Source: Flavobacterium glycines (GTDB lineage: Bacteria; Bacteroidota; Bacteroidia; Flavobacteriales; Flavobacteriaceae). Taken from it: DNA of 64,000 nucleotides. The position numbers and the translations under genes are program-made. Below the pieces are notes generated by a model. That model made no database searches and was not told the origin of the DNA. It saw only the letters and a program-made list of their open reading frames with translations. The stretch is from assembly GCF_900100165.1 (NCBI RefSeq), contig NZ_FNEO01000009.1, positions 48,885 to 112,884 of the forward strand. The letters are read 5' to 3'. The first letter of the stretch is position 1; each line of letters starts with the position of its first letter. Positions 45,861-54,861 of this stretch are shown piece after piece.

Positions 45861-46375
45861 TATTTAGTAACCTCCAAATATTTTATTATGAATTTATTTT
45901 AAATACTTCGCCTAAAAAAACATAAAAAATAGATTATTAAAATTTGTTTACACAAACTCGTGTTTTTAAGAATAATCTTAACATATATCACAAAACTAAA
46001 GCAACAACCAATATCTTTATGGGGGTAAATTCGTATTTAATAAGGGGTAGAATTACTTAAAAGCACAAAAACACCATTTATTTAACTAAAAAAATGAATT
46101 GTATAAAAAAATATTCATAACCAAACTATCTAAATGGACACGAAGTAATAATAGTTATTATCTTATTTTTTTTTAATCCAAGCAATCAGAATAACGTGTT
46201 TTATAAACGATAATTAAACACTTAAGGTTGTTAGTATTATTTTGTAATAATTTATCTCAACTTTCTGATATGCCAATAAAAAACTACCGTACTACTTCGG
46301 TATTTAAATTATTAAGTAAACAGCTTATTCAATAAATTTGAATAATTATAAATAAAAACTCTGAAATTTTTAATG
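45861..46375. other. AT-rich gap before the second block
   Basis: About 500 bases with no supported gene. It must contain the promoter of the O-antigen-ligase-like gene; AATATTTG about 20 nt before that start is a one-mismatch -7 candidate. No other structure was recognised. Confidence 0.4.
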
Positions 46376-46573
46376 CGACTGTAATCCCTGCATGTCCAAA
46401 AAGGCATAAAAACAATGTAATTTACTGCCTTATATTAAAACCCAATAAAATAAAAGGTTTGTAAACGTTCGATTAGAAAATATATTAAACTATAGAAATA
46501 AAGCAATCCCTTAATTTTTTTTAGGTACTCAATAATTTTTGTTTTGGTAATTTTTAATTGGAATGTCGAACAC
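46376..46573. repeat. Degenerate copy of the tmRNA 3' end and its flank (block boundary)
   Basis: CGACTGTAATCCCTGCATGTCCA (46376-46398) matches the third copy at 54,870 in 18 of 23 positions. It is followed by AAAGGCATAAAAACAAT, TAATTTACTGCCTT, ATATTAAAACCCAATAAAAT and GTTCGATT (46467-46474), in the same order as the tmRNA terminator and downstream flank at 25,198-25,276. TGTCGAACAC (46564-46573) is an inverted partner of GTTCGA. I read this as an old attachment site left by insertion at tmRNA. The further 260 bases to the next gene show nothing clear. Confidence 0.65.
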
Positions 46574-46832
46574 TTTTAATAAAAAGTTAAAAAAAATAAT
46601 TCCAAAGATATTGCATCAAAAAGAGTTCCACTACTAAAAAAAATCAATTTAATTCTGCCATTTATATAAAAGTAAATAGAAGAAAAATTTAGTTATCATA
46701 AAAGGCACTAGGAACTCATAATTAGAATAATGAGAAGTATTCAAAATACAAAACAATATGAACTGAATTGAGAAAAATATTGAATACTATCGATTTAAAA
46801 AAACAATAGATTACGAATAAAAAACACCTGTC

Positions 46833-48623
46833 TTATTTGTAGGTGCTTTTTGAGCTCGGCCCGGTACGATTACCGGGGATAACAACAGAAATTACAAAAT
46901 CCGGGTAATTAAGTGTCATATCTGTTGATGGCTTGAGATGATGAATTTTAAACCAGTCTTTAAAATTAGGAGGAGCTTCTTTTTCTTTGGGGCTCAGTTC
47001 AAGCAGTACGAATATACCCAGTTGATCATACCCCGAAGTATATGTCTGGGCTTGGGCTAAGTAATTGTCCTCTAAAACTTTTTCATCCTGCCGCAATAAA
47101 GACCTTTTAAGTTCAATTGGAACAGTAATAACGTCTTTTTTATAAAGAATATCAACTCTTCCCCCATCAACAAACTTTGATTTTTCATGATCTAGACCAT
47201 CAGCGATTTTTGAATGCTCTAAAAAAAACAGCATACTGTCCTGCAGATCCTGCTCGACTGCATCCTGACCTTTCCCGTTATTTTCAGATTTGCTGTATAA
47301 AAAAGAAAAACGGCTCTTATCATTACCTGATAAAGTCAATCTTGTATATCTAATTACTTCTTCCAAAATATTTAAAAATGCTGTTCTTTTCTCATTTTTA
47401 TAATCCGGAAGGAGAGTATCGATTTGGAATGTTAAATCCAAAAACACTTGGTTTCCTTCGATACTTCCGGTTTTAAAGGAAAGTTCATTTTTATAATTTT
47501 TCGCTAACAGACCGGACACTGCTTTTTCTAGACCTATATCTTTATTTCTGATTTTTTGATAGGCCGCTATACCTTCGTCTCCAAAACTCTGCTGCAGGGA
47601 AATCAGCAGATCGTAATTCTCAGGATTGGGTTCATTGGTATCTGGAAAAAAGCTCAATATTTTTTCAATGAATTTAGTTAAATCCGGCTGGTCAATGGAT
47701 TTCAAAACATTCAAACGTCTTTTTTCACCTTGAAGATGAACTTTATATAAATGGTTCTCCAAATTACCAAAAATATTATTATCAATGCTTTTCAATAGCC
47801 CTTTTCCGCTGCCTTGAAGGCTGCTCAATATTTCAATCTCAGAATTAAATGCCATCAAAGTACGTACATTTGCCATAAAATCTATCCACTCGCCAGATGC
47901 CTGTAAAATATCATAACTCGATTTAATTTTACTAATCATATTAAAAAGAAGAAAATCAAGTTCCAGTCCATCCCTATCGTAAAGACTTCTAAGCATCAAG
48001 GAGTCCTGCAGGGCTTCCAGCATATTATCAGATTCTTTTGAATCGTTTGATAGTACAGCCGATATCCATTCAAGTAGCATTATATAATAATCAGCGTCAT
48101 CACGGTTTTCAACTGAAACAAATGCAGCCGTAAAATAACGTTTTGCCTTTTCAGTATTTTCTATTAATTGAGATATATCATTACCGCTTATATTTTCTGA
48201 CATGACTCCTAATCCCAAGCACACATATGACTGGCTGGAAATTTCACCATTTGCATGGTCAGAAAATGTCTTGAGCAATTCTTCTGTTTCTGCAGTAAGC
48301 ATTTCAGGAAAATACTGAAGATATTTCAAACCTATAGTAATCAATTCTGCATCTTCATTCTTGATAAAATCATGCAGAAGGCCCACCGTCTTAAATTTAT
48401 TGGTGAATATTCCCCCCAGTGTTAGATTGCATATTATTTTTAAACACGAACGCTTGACATACATATTTACTGCACTTTCTGCACCAGTGAATAAAATATT
48501 GGACAAATCTGATGTGCTAAATTCTCCAACAGCATTACTACTGTAAAATTCATCTAGAAAACGGATCTGCTCAAAGCTGCTTCCAGTTTTAAAAAGTTCT
48601 ATGCATTTCTGATAATTATCCAT
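46833..48623 (-). CDS. Helical-repeat protein with C-terminal PD-(D/E)XK nuclease (conflict effector)
   Basis: 596 residues. Residues 1 to about 350 are helical and repeat-like, resembling HEAT or armadillo solenoids; a middle domain follows. Residues about 480-545 form a PD-(D/E)XK core: Asp491 in GGRVDILY, Glu504 and Lys506 in VPIELKRS, and the QxxxY-type QAQTY at 525-529. It should cut nucleic acid. It is third in a tightly packed operon, sharing one base with the SMC-like gene, and is the likely effector. I do not recognise the N-terminal part. The base composition is visibly richer in G and C than the neighbouring export locus. Confidence 0.68.
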   Translation of the reverse strand: MDNYQKCIELFKTGSSFEQIRFLDEFYSSNAVGEFSTSDLSNILFTGAESAVNMYVKRSCLKIICNLTLGGIFTNKFKTVGLLHDFIKNEDAELITIGLKYLQYFPEMLTAETEELLKTFSDHANGEISSQSYVCLGLGVMSENISGNDISQLIENTEKAKRYFTAAFVSVENRDDADYYIMLLEWISAVLSNDSKESDNMLEALQDSLMLRSLYDRDGLELDFLLFNMISKIKSSYDILQASGEWIDFMANVRTLMAFNSEIEILSSLQGSGKGLLKSIDNNIFGNLENHLYKVHLQGEKRRLNVLKSIDQPDLTKFIEKILSFFPDTNEPNPENYDLLISLQQSFGDEGIAAYQKIRNKDIGLEKAVSGLLAKNYKNELSFKTGSIEGNQVFLDLTFQIDTLLPDYKNEKRTAFLNILEEVIRYTRLTLSGNDKSRFSFLYSKSENNGKGQDAVEQDLQDSMLFFLEHSKIADGLDHEKSKFVDGGRVDILYKKDVITVPIELKRSLLRQDEKVLEDNYLAQAQTYTSGYDQLGIFVLLELSPKEKEAPPNFKDWFKIHHLKPSTDMTLNYPDFVISVVIPGNRTGPSSKSTYK

Positions 48624-50779
48624 TAAAAAACAAATTCGTCTTCTTCTTTTATAAATGTACGATCCTTGCCAGTAATCTGAGAGAACTCCCTTAGTGCTGT
48701 ACCTACAAATATCTGGAGTTCATTTTCAAACCTATCGTTAATATCCTTGAAGATTTCTGCCAGCCCTTTAAGGTGTTGCGGCACCATCTCTTCACTTCCT
48801 GGGGAATCAAAAATCAAAAATCGAGGATGCCTTCCAAGACTGTGTTCAATATCCAATTGTATAAGGCTAAGATAAAAGGCAAGTTTTGCTCTTAACTTTT
48901 CACCTTCACTCAGGTCATTAAACCCTATCTGGACATCGTTTTGAGTAAAAATCAATTCATACTTGTCGCTGATGGCAACTGTTGTGATGCTTTTTAAACC
49001 AAAAACATTCACTTCTTTAAGTATAAGCGTTTCAAGTTTACTTAAAATATCCTTATTCAACACAATCCTTTTTCTTTCTAAAGCATAAAGAGCATAATCC
49101 AAAACAGCTTTTTTTAAATTCAGACTGTGAATTTCAACAGAAACAATGCTGCTTTCATTTCGCTTGATTTCTTCCAATTGAAAATTTACTACTGCTTCTT
49201 CTTTTATCAACAGTTCTTTCTTCTCTAAAGGATTTTTATATTTCTCACGTTCTCTGCCTATCCTTGCTATTTCATCTTCAATTTCCTTAAGCCTTTTATT
49301 GTAAAGATCAATTGATTGAATCGATGAAATTGTTACGCTGTAATCTTCTACATTCTTTTTTATTTCCTCAATCAAAAGTGATTTTTTGCCTAAGTTCTCA
49401 ACGATTTTTTTCAGACGGGCACTGTGACTTTTTATTTCCTGTTGAATCTGACCTGATTTCTGCAGAATTTCAGATTCTTCAATTTTCTGCTCTGTAGGCT
49501 CTTCACCGCAAAGACTGCAGATATGCTGATCTTTTTCCTTTTCCTTTTTAGCTTCGCTTACTTTGATTTCGCAGTGAGGGCATGTCTTGATATCCAGATT
49601 AGTAAAAAAGCTTTGCGACTGTTTGTAAAGCTCCATATTCAATTCCTGCTTTTGAAGCCTTATAATTTCTGCATCAACTTTCTTCCTGTCGCTCTTCAGA
49701 TTGCAGAACTCTTCTTCCATGCTTAAAAGCCTGGATTTTTCCGACTGATACAATTCTGTCAGGTCTCTATGATTTTTTCTGATTTGATTTACTTTTTCCT
49801 GAAGTGACGAATATTCTTCAATCAAAGGGCGCTCTTCAAAATTAATTTCCAGATTTTTTTTGACTGATTCCTGCTCTTCCAATATTTCCTGATATCGTTT
49901 TTCAAGTACATCTTTCGAAGATTTTGCCGTATCCATTCTTGATTTATCAACAAGCTTTACCTTTCCTATACTTTCATTCACACGATCAAGCTGCAGCTTC
50001 AGCATGTTAATCGGATAAGTAAGAGGAAGTCCCAAAACCATTTCAAAAATTTTCTTTCCCTGCAGTCCAAGTTTTTCCTGCTCAAAAAACAAGTGCTCAT
50101 AATTACTGGATTCCAAGTAAATTGATTTAAAATAGGTTGACCAGCTTAAGCTTGAAGTATTTAATTCAAACGAATCCTTGACGCTGCTCTTCTGGGAATA
50201 CTTTAAATTATAAAATGAAAATTGATCAAAAAAGAAGTTCTGAAGTTTCTCTTCAAGATCCTGCCTGCTGTTAAAAGAAAACTCAACCTTCTTTTCTATC
50301 GTATCTAATTTAAATTCACTTTTGTAACTGTTATACTGATCAATAGAAAACCGATAAAGACTTCCCTTATCACGGCCAGTGCGGTCAATATAACAGGTAT
50401 AGGTAACTTTTCCGATTGTAAACTCCAGCAGAATTTCCTCGATCCATGATTTGATATCTTTCTTAATGCTGTCGTTTCCGGTAAGTGCAAATTTAATAAT
50501 CTTAAAAATTGTTGATTTACCTTTGTGATTATCCGCAATCCAGGCATTAATCCCGTGATGCAGTTTTTGATCAAAATCAATTTTATCTCCCGAACGTTTA
50601 GTTCCTAAAAAAACAAGCCTGGTCAGATAAAGGGATTTACCCAGCGAAGCCGGGCTGTCTTTATTGTAGCTTTCTTCCAAATAGAGAATCTCCTCAATTT
50701 CATCAGCAGTTAATTCTTCTTTGAATTTATCGTGAACATAAGTAACAAAGTCTCTGTAGTTGATTTCTGTACTACTCAT
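48623..50779 (-). CDS. Rad50/SMC-like ABC ATPase with four-cysteine hook
   Basis: 718 residues. Walker A is ADNHKGKST (82-90), unusual in lacking the first and the middle Gly of GxNGxGKST. Long coiled-coil arms run from about 262 to 395 and 430 to 560. At the tip is CPHC (400, 403) and CSLC (421, 424), a zinc-hook-like site. The signature motif is LSEGEK (623-628) and Walker B is FLIFDSPG (654-661). Such ATPases sense or bind DNA in defence systems such as ABC-3C and Lamassu. It overlaps the middle component by 4 nt and the nuclease by 1 nt, so all three are probably made together. Confidence 0.8.
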   Translation of the reverse strand: MSSTEINYRDFVTYVHDKFKEELTADEIEEILYLEESYNKDSPASLGKSLYLTRLVFLGTKRSGDKIDFDQKLHHGINAWIADNHKGKSTIFKIIKFALTGNDSIKKDIKSWIEEILLEFTIGKVTYTCYIDRTGRDKGSLYRFSIDQYNSYKSEFKLDTIEKKVEFSFNSRQDLEEKLQNFFFDQFSFYNLKYSQKSSVKDSFELNTSSLSWSTYFKSIYLESSNYEHLFFEQEKLGLQGKKIFEMVLGLPLTYPINMLKLQLDRVNESIGKVKLVDKSRMDTAKSSKDVLEKRYQEILEEQESVKKNLEINFEERPLIEEYSSLQEKVNQIRKNHRDLTELYQSEKSRLLSMEEEFCNLKSDRKKVDAEIIRLQKQELNMELYKQSQSFFTNLDIKTCPHCEIKVSEAKKEKEKDQHICSLCGEEPTEQKIEESEILQKSGQIQQEIKSHSARLKKIVENLGKKSLLIEEIKKNVEDYSVTISSIQSIDLYNKRLKEIEDEIARIGREREKYKNPLEKKELLIKEEAVVNFQLEEIKRNESSIVSVEIHSLNLKKAVLDYALYALERKRIVLNKDILSKLETLILKEVNVFGLKSITTVAISDKYELIFTQNDVQIGFNDLSEGEKLRAKLAFYLSLIQLDIEHSLGRHPRFLIFDSPGSEEMVPQHLKGLAEIFKDINDRFENELQIFVGTALREFSQITGKDRTFIKEEDEFVF

Positions 50780-51426
50780 AACAATTGTTTATTAAATCTA
50801 TCCTTATAAACTGCTCTCACCTTTGAGTTTATATTCTGAATGTGGCTCTTATAAGATATATTGCTGTACTCTGTATAATTATACTGTCTGCTTTTGAGCT
50901 GAGATCCTGAAAATTTACCGAAATACTTCTTAATCAGTTCACAGCGTTCAAAATACCATTGCACTGCAGGTATTGATTTCAAATAATTTTCAATCTGCTC
51001 TGCACAGTGCTGTGTGACATAATAGTTTTTATCATATGCTTTTCCGTCAGTTCTTTTTTTGCTTTCATGCTTAAGAAAACCGATACTGACATGAAATGCA
51101 ATGACCTCATCAATACTTTCATAAGCACCATGGAAAAATTTCTCCATCTCCTCGACTCTTAACTCCGGTTCTCTGCTTGAATATATTTTATCGATGACCT
51201 CGCTTATTTCATCCCGATCCAGGCTGCTGTCATTGTCCATTAAATCCATCAATTCCATTGACAGAAAATCAGGATATCTGAGCAGAAAATCTAAAGCCTG
51301 AATTTTTATTTCACTTCGGAACAATCCAAAATATGATGGGTCAAGACTTTCGCTTCGCTCGCAAAAAACATACAGAATAATTATAATACGCAATCGGTCT
51401 CTGTATTTTCTAAGAAAATCATCCAT
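50776..51426 (-). CDS. ABC three-component-type middle component, winged-helix-like
   Basis: 216 residues. An N-terminal helical half (LRIIIILYVFCERSES...) and a C-terminal winged-helix-like half (IAFHVSIGFLKHESKKR, DKNYYVTQHCAEQIENYL) match the general build of the middle components that accompany SMC-like ATPases in ABC-3C systems. The basic tail (KVRAVYKDRFNKQ) may touch DNA. It is first in the operon and overlaps the ATPase gene by 4 nt. The family call rests on size, position and fold impression, not on a strong motif. Confidence 0.55.
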   Translation of the reverse strand: MDDFLRKYRDRLRIIIILYVFCERSESLDPSYFGLFRSEIKIQALDFLLRYPDFLSMELMDLMDNDSSLDRDEISEVIDKIYSSREPELRVEEMEKFFHGAYESIDEVIAFHVSIGFLKHESKKRTDGKAYDKNYYVTQHCAEQIENYLKSIPAVQWYFERCELIKKYFGKFSGSQLKSRQYNYTEYSNISYKSHIQNINSKVRAVYKDRFNKQLL

Positions 51427-51954
51427 ACTATCGCTGAAATAAATAAATCTTTAAATATTAATTATTAAAGAAATTAAGATTTTTCGCTAATATATAAATT
51501 ATTGCCAATTATTAAGAAATTAATTTAAAATTAGATAAATATATTTGTCGTACCGTTAGTTTAATACATTCCCTTCTTCATCTACCACTAAATTTAGACA
51601 ATTATTATCAAGCCTATCTTGAATTATTAAAACTTTGAAAACACAACTAAAGTATTAATATTCCTTTATTGCAAAACTTCTCTCTGTTGAATAAATCTTC
51701 TTTTAAGTTTTGTTTCAAAATATTATTTTTACTAAAGATTTTACTACCCTTAACCTATGTAATGGATCTTCCCGAATTTACGCAATGTATAAGGTCATGC
51801 ACGAGATGAATAAGGATCTGCTTAATTTTATATTGATTGAACGGGTTGAAAAACTAGTAGAGCACCAAAATATTCAGATGAAATTAAATATAACAAAGAA
51901 GATCCTTAACCAGATAAATTTATAAAAACTAAACTCTAAATGTAAACAGTAATT
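51427..51954. other. Gap between divergent genes with promoter-like elements
   Basis: About 530 AT-rich bases. A perfect plus-strand -7 motif TATATTTG lies at 51540-51547, and on the minus strand TAATTTTA near 51,520 is a one-mismatch -7 candidate for the conflict operon. A 71-codon frame with a TTG start (51710-51925) is not convincing as a gene. Confidence 0.4.
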
Positions 51955-52782
51955 ATGGAAAAATTATTTTCAAAAGAAGAGTTAGACGAAATTCAAAAGA
52001 ATGCAGCTGATAATTTTGAATATTATTGGAATGTAGTGGTGATAGATGGGCAATCAAATGAAAAAACAATCAAAACCATTTCAAAACACAAGCATTTGGT
52101 ATTTGTTATTGGTAATACAGATACTGGTTTTAATCATCTCAATGACAGGCACGGTTACTTTTCATTTCAAAATTTTTGGATTCAAAACAATGAAATGAAA
52201 TTCAAACTTGACAACCCAAGCAAATTTCATCCTAAAATGATGCCAATAATTGATTATGTAAAAATTGCTGATGCCATTTTTTGCCATGAAAATAAAAACG
52301 TTACAAAAAATCATAGCCCAGATCTTTTTGATAAATATACTGGAGTTCATCTTTTCGAGGAGGGTTTCCAAGAGAAATACCATCTTATAACTTATAAAGA
52401 CACTAAAATTGTACACACCATGTTTCCTGACAAAAAAAAGTACAATAAAAAAGTTAGGTTCAAATATGGTAAAGGAATAGTAACAACAAAATTGAAATAT
52501 ACTCCGGCAGATTCGTATAATGACTTATTAGTTCCTTATGAAAACAAGGACAAAATTACAGTATATTCAATATTAATTCGAAAATTCTATAATGAAAAAG
52601 TCGAAAGATTCATCATTCAGCAGCATGATAGTGAAGGAAATCCTGAAACGCATTATATATTAGGAGAAAGAGATTTTGAAAACTTTGAGAGTTTCAATCG
52701 TGAAACCCTTAACCTTTTCCAAACCGCTGATTTAGGAGAATTAGAGGATATAATGGCTCAGATTGAAAAATCTAAAAAATAG
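51955..52782 (+). CDS. Unknown protein with a GFNHLNDRH motif
   Basis: 275 residues, not recognised with confidence. There is no signal peptide or membrane segment. GFNHLNDRHG (His61, Arg65, His66) resembles the HIxxRH motif of some phage-linked barnase/EndoU/colicin-like RNases, though the rest (TKIVHTMFPDKKKY, KVERFIIQQHDSEG) has not been matched. It lies between the conflict operon and the AbiE pair in block B, so a toxin or defence role is possible but unproven. Confidence 0.5.
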   Translation: MEKLFSKEELDEIQKNAADNFEYYWNVVVIDGQSNEKTIKTISKHKHLVFVIGNTDTGFNHLNDRHGYFSFQNFWIQNNEMKFKLDNPSKFHPKMMPIIDYVKIADAIFCHENKNVTKNHSPDLFDKYTGVHLFEEGFQEKYHLITYKDTKIVHTMFPDKKKYNKKVRFKYGKGIVTTKLKYTPADSYNDLLVPYENKDKITVYSILIRKFYNEKVERFIIQQHDSEGNPETHYILGERDFENFESFNRETLNLFQTADLGELEDIMAQIEKSKK

Positions 52783-52872
52783 TATCATCTAACGTGTACG
52801 GAAAAATTTAAGGTTTCTAATTTGTATTACAACTTAATCAATTTATGAAAAATAAAGTTAGACAAGAATTAT

Positions 52873-52903
52873 TTGCATGAATTTTCAATAAAAATGTATG
52901 CAA
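52873..52903. promoter_or_regulatory. Inverted repeat, candidate AbiEi operator
   Basis: TTGCAT (52873-52878) and ATGCAA (52898-52903) form an inverted pair 29 nt before the abiEi start. AbiEi antitoxins bind inverted repeats in their own promoters (family knowledge). Confidence 0.4.
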
Positions 52904-52918
52904 TTTAATATTATTTAC

Positions 52919-52926
52919 TAACTTTG
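52919..52926 (+). promoter_or_regulatory. -7 element at the abiEi start
   Basis: A perfect TAACTTTG ends 5 nt before the ATG, so the message would have almost no leader. The cysteine desulfurase gene shows the same arrangement. Confidence 0.5.
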
Positions 52927-52931
52927 TACTT

Positions 52932-53516
52932 ATGAATAAGTTACAGGAACTAAAAAAGCATTTAAAACGAGGAAAAGTATACCGCAGGGCTGATTTGTCC
53001 AAGTGGTCAAAGTCCGTTGATCGCCACTTAGAAGAGTTGGTACAGGAAGGGACTTTACAAAAGCTGTCACAAGGCTTATACTATTACCCTGAAGTAACAG
53101 TCTTTGGAGAGACACCTCCCGAAGAAGAAGTGTTGGTGCGTTCTTTTCTTAAAGACAAACGTTTTCTGGTAACTTCTTTAAATACGTATAACGCATTGGG
53201 TGTAGGAACTACTCAGTTATACAATGGCAAAACGGTTTACAACCATAAACGCCATGGAGATTTTAACCTCGGTGGTACGACGTTTTCATTTAGAGTAAAA
53301 CCTCATTTCCCAAACAAAGTAACACCCGAGTTTTTATTGGTGGACTTGTTAAACAATCTCGACCAATTAGCTGAAGACCCAAAAGAAATAATGTCAAAAG
53401 TGAGATCCAAAGCAAAAACAATGGATGCTAAAAAACTAAAAAAAGCACTTCAAGAATACGGCAGTGTTAAAACAAAAAAAATGTTGGAACCTGTTATAAC
53501 AGCACAATATGTCTGA
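52932..53516 (+). CDS. AbiEi-type antitoxin (DUF6088 family)
   Basis: 194 residues. The N-terminal winged helix (LQELKKHLKRGKVYRRADLSKW...LEELVQEGTLQKLSQGLYYYP) and the following domain (FLVTSLNTYNALGVGTTQLYNGKTVYNHKRHG) are typical of AbiEi/DUF6088 antitoxins that pair with nucleotidyltransferase toxins. It ends within an 8-nt overlap (ATGTCTGA) with the toxin start. The gene is intact. Confidence 0.85.
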   Translation: MNKLQELKKHLKRGKVYRRADLSKWSKSVDRHLEELVQEGTLQKLSQGLYYYPEVTVFGETPPEEEVLVRSFLKDKRFLVTSLNTYNALGVGTTQLYNGKTVYNHKRHGDFNLGGTTFSFRVKPHFPNKVTPEFLLVDLLNNLDQLAEDPKEIMSKVRSKAKTMDAKKLKKALQEYGSVKTKKMLEPVITAQYV

Positions 53517-54458
53517 TTACTTACACAACCATAAAAACTTCCGTGAATTGATCCGTATTGTGGGAGCAGAATTAAATATTGAACCAGGCTTGTTGAAAAA
53601 GACTATTGGATTATGCATGTGTTATATGGGTTAAAACAGCAAGGCTTTCAATTCGAGCTTAAAGGAGATACATCTCTATCCAAGGGTTATGGAATCATAC
53701 ATCGTTTTTCCGAAGACATCGACATCCATATCAAGCCACCAGCCGAAATGGAAATCAATGAAAATCCAAAGAATACAAATCCTGGAAATATTCAAAAAAG
53801 AAAAGACTTTTACGATGGTTTGGCAAACGATATAAAAATAGATGGCATTATATCAGTAGTAAGGGACGAAGCTTTTGATGACGAAAGACAATATCGTAGT
53901 GGTGGAATACGGTTACATTATGAAAGTAAAACGGATGCCATTGATGGAGTTAAAGAAGGTATTTTATTGGAAGTTGGATTTGATACAGTGACACCAAATA
54001 ATCCACTAACAATATCATCCTGGGCGTATGACAAAGCTGTTCAACAAGGCGTCGATATAATCGACAATCGGGCTGTAGATATTGCCTGCTATCACATTGG
54101 CTACACTTTTGTTGAAAAATTACAGACTATTGCAACCAAATTTAGACAGGAACAGGAAGACAAAGAAGAACGGCAAAATTTAATGCGTCAGTACTATGAT
54201 GTCTACAGCCTTTTAAAAAACGACATAGTTAAAGCATTCATAGGGACAGTAGAATATCAAAAACACAAAGAAACTCGGTTTCCACCCAAAGACTACGAAA
54301 TACCTATTGCTAATAATGACGCTTTTTTATTGAATAATCCGGAGCTTAGAGAACACTTTATAGAACGCTATAAAAAAACAGCTAAACTGTATTACAAAGG
54401 TCAACCTGACTTTAACGAACTACTTGCTGAAATCGGCAAATGGGTTGAAAAATTGTAA
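53509..54458 (+). pseudogene. AbiEii-type nucleotidyltransferase toxin, frameshifted
   Basis: Translation from ATG 53509 gives MSDYLHNHKNFRELIRIVGA and then ELNIEPGLLKK before running into a stop. In the next frame the family sequence LVEKDYWIMHVLYGLKQQGF resumes, so one base is missing near 53,587. The remainder to 54458 is open and includes FELKGDTSLSKGYGIIHRFSEDIDI. The toxin family needs GGTS here, and the second Gly is Asp. Re-initiation at ATG 53613 would give 281 residues without the N-terminus. The toxin is therefore probably inactive, while its antitoxin is intact. Confidence 0.8.
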
Positions 54459-54568
54459 AATTCATTTATTTCGTTCTGTAGAATTTCAAAATTTGCAACT
54501 CTGAATTGAGGGGCAAAAGCGAGGCCTTAAAACATGAAAAAAATATATAATTCTTATATATTAACGCG

Positions 54569-54601
54569 TTAGAGAAAGAGTACAATTCTCTCTTTCTCTA
54601 A
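54569..54601 (+). terminator. Hairpin after the AbiE genes
   Basis: A 12-bp perfect stem (TTAGAGAAAGAG at 54569-54580 with 54590-54601) and a 9-nt loop, about 110 nt after the toxin stop. It lacks a T run, so termination is uncertain. Confidence 0.35.
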
Positions 54602-54653
54602 AACTATTCTTTAGATATCATAACAACTTAGAAACAATTGCAGACAAAAATTA

Positions 54654-54676
54654 AGGTGTTCGACAGTCGAACACCT
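54654..54676. repeat. Perfect 23-nt palindrome containing GTTCGAC
   Basis: AGGTGTTCGAC and its exact reverse complement surround a single A. AAGGTGTTCGA is repeated directly about 210 nt further on, in the third tmRNA-end copy. It looks like a recombination-associated site of block B. The surrounding bases (54,459-55,126) contain no gene. Confidence 0.55.
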
Positions 54677-54861
54677 CAAGGCATTTTTAATGAAACAATT
54701 TGCATTTAAAAAAATTCTATAATTAAAATTAAATATAAAAAACTCGTAATTACCATTAAAAAAGAGAGACAAAAACAACATAAAGAACTTTAAAATCCTC
54801 AATAAACATAAGGCTTCACAAACTATTTATCTAAGTTATCCAAGAACATTAAAATAGGTAT

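Noticed and set aside
51710..51925. A 71-codon frame with TTG start before the unknown protein gene
   Set aside because: No recognisable domain, a weak start and no coding evidence beyond openness. A small real gene cannot be excluded.
54569..54676. Possible small RNA or CRISPR-like repeat in the gap after AbiE
   Set aside because: The hairpin and palindrome are single elements with no regular spacing, no spacers and no cas genes.
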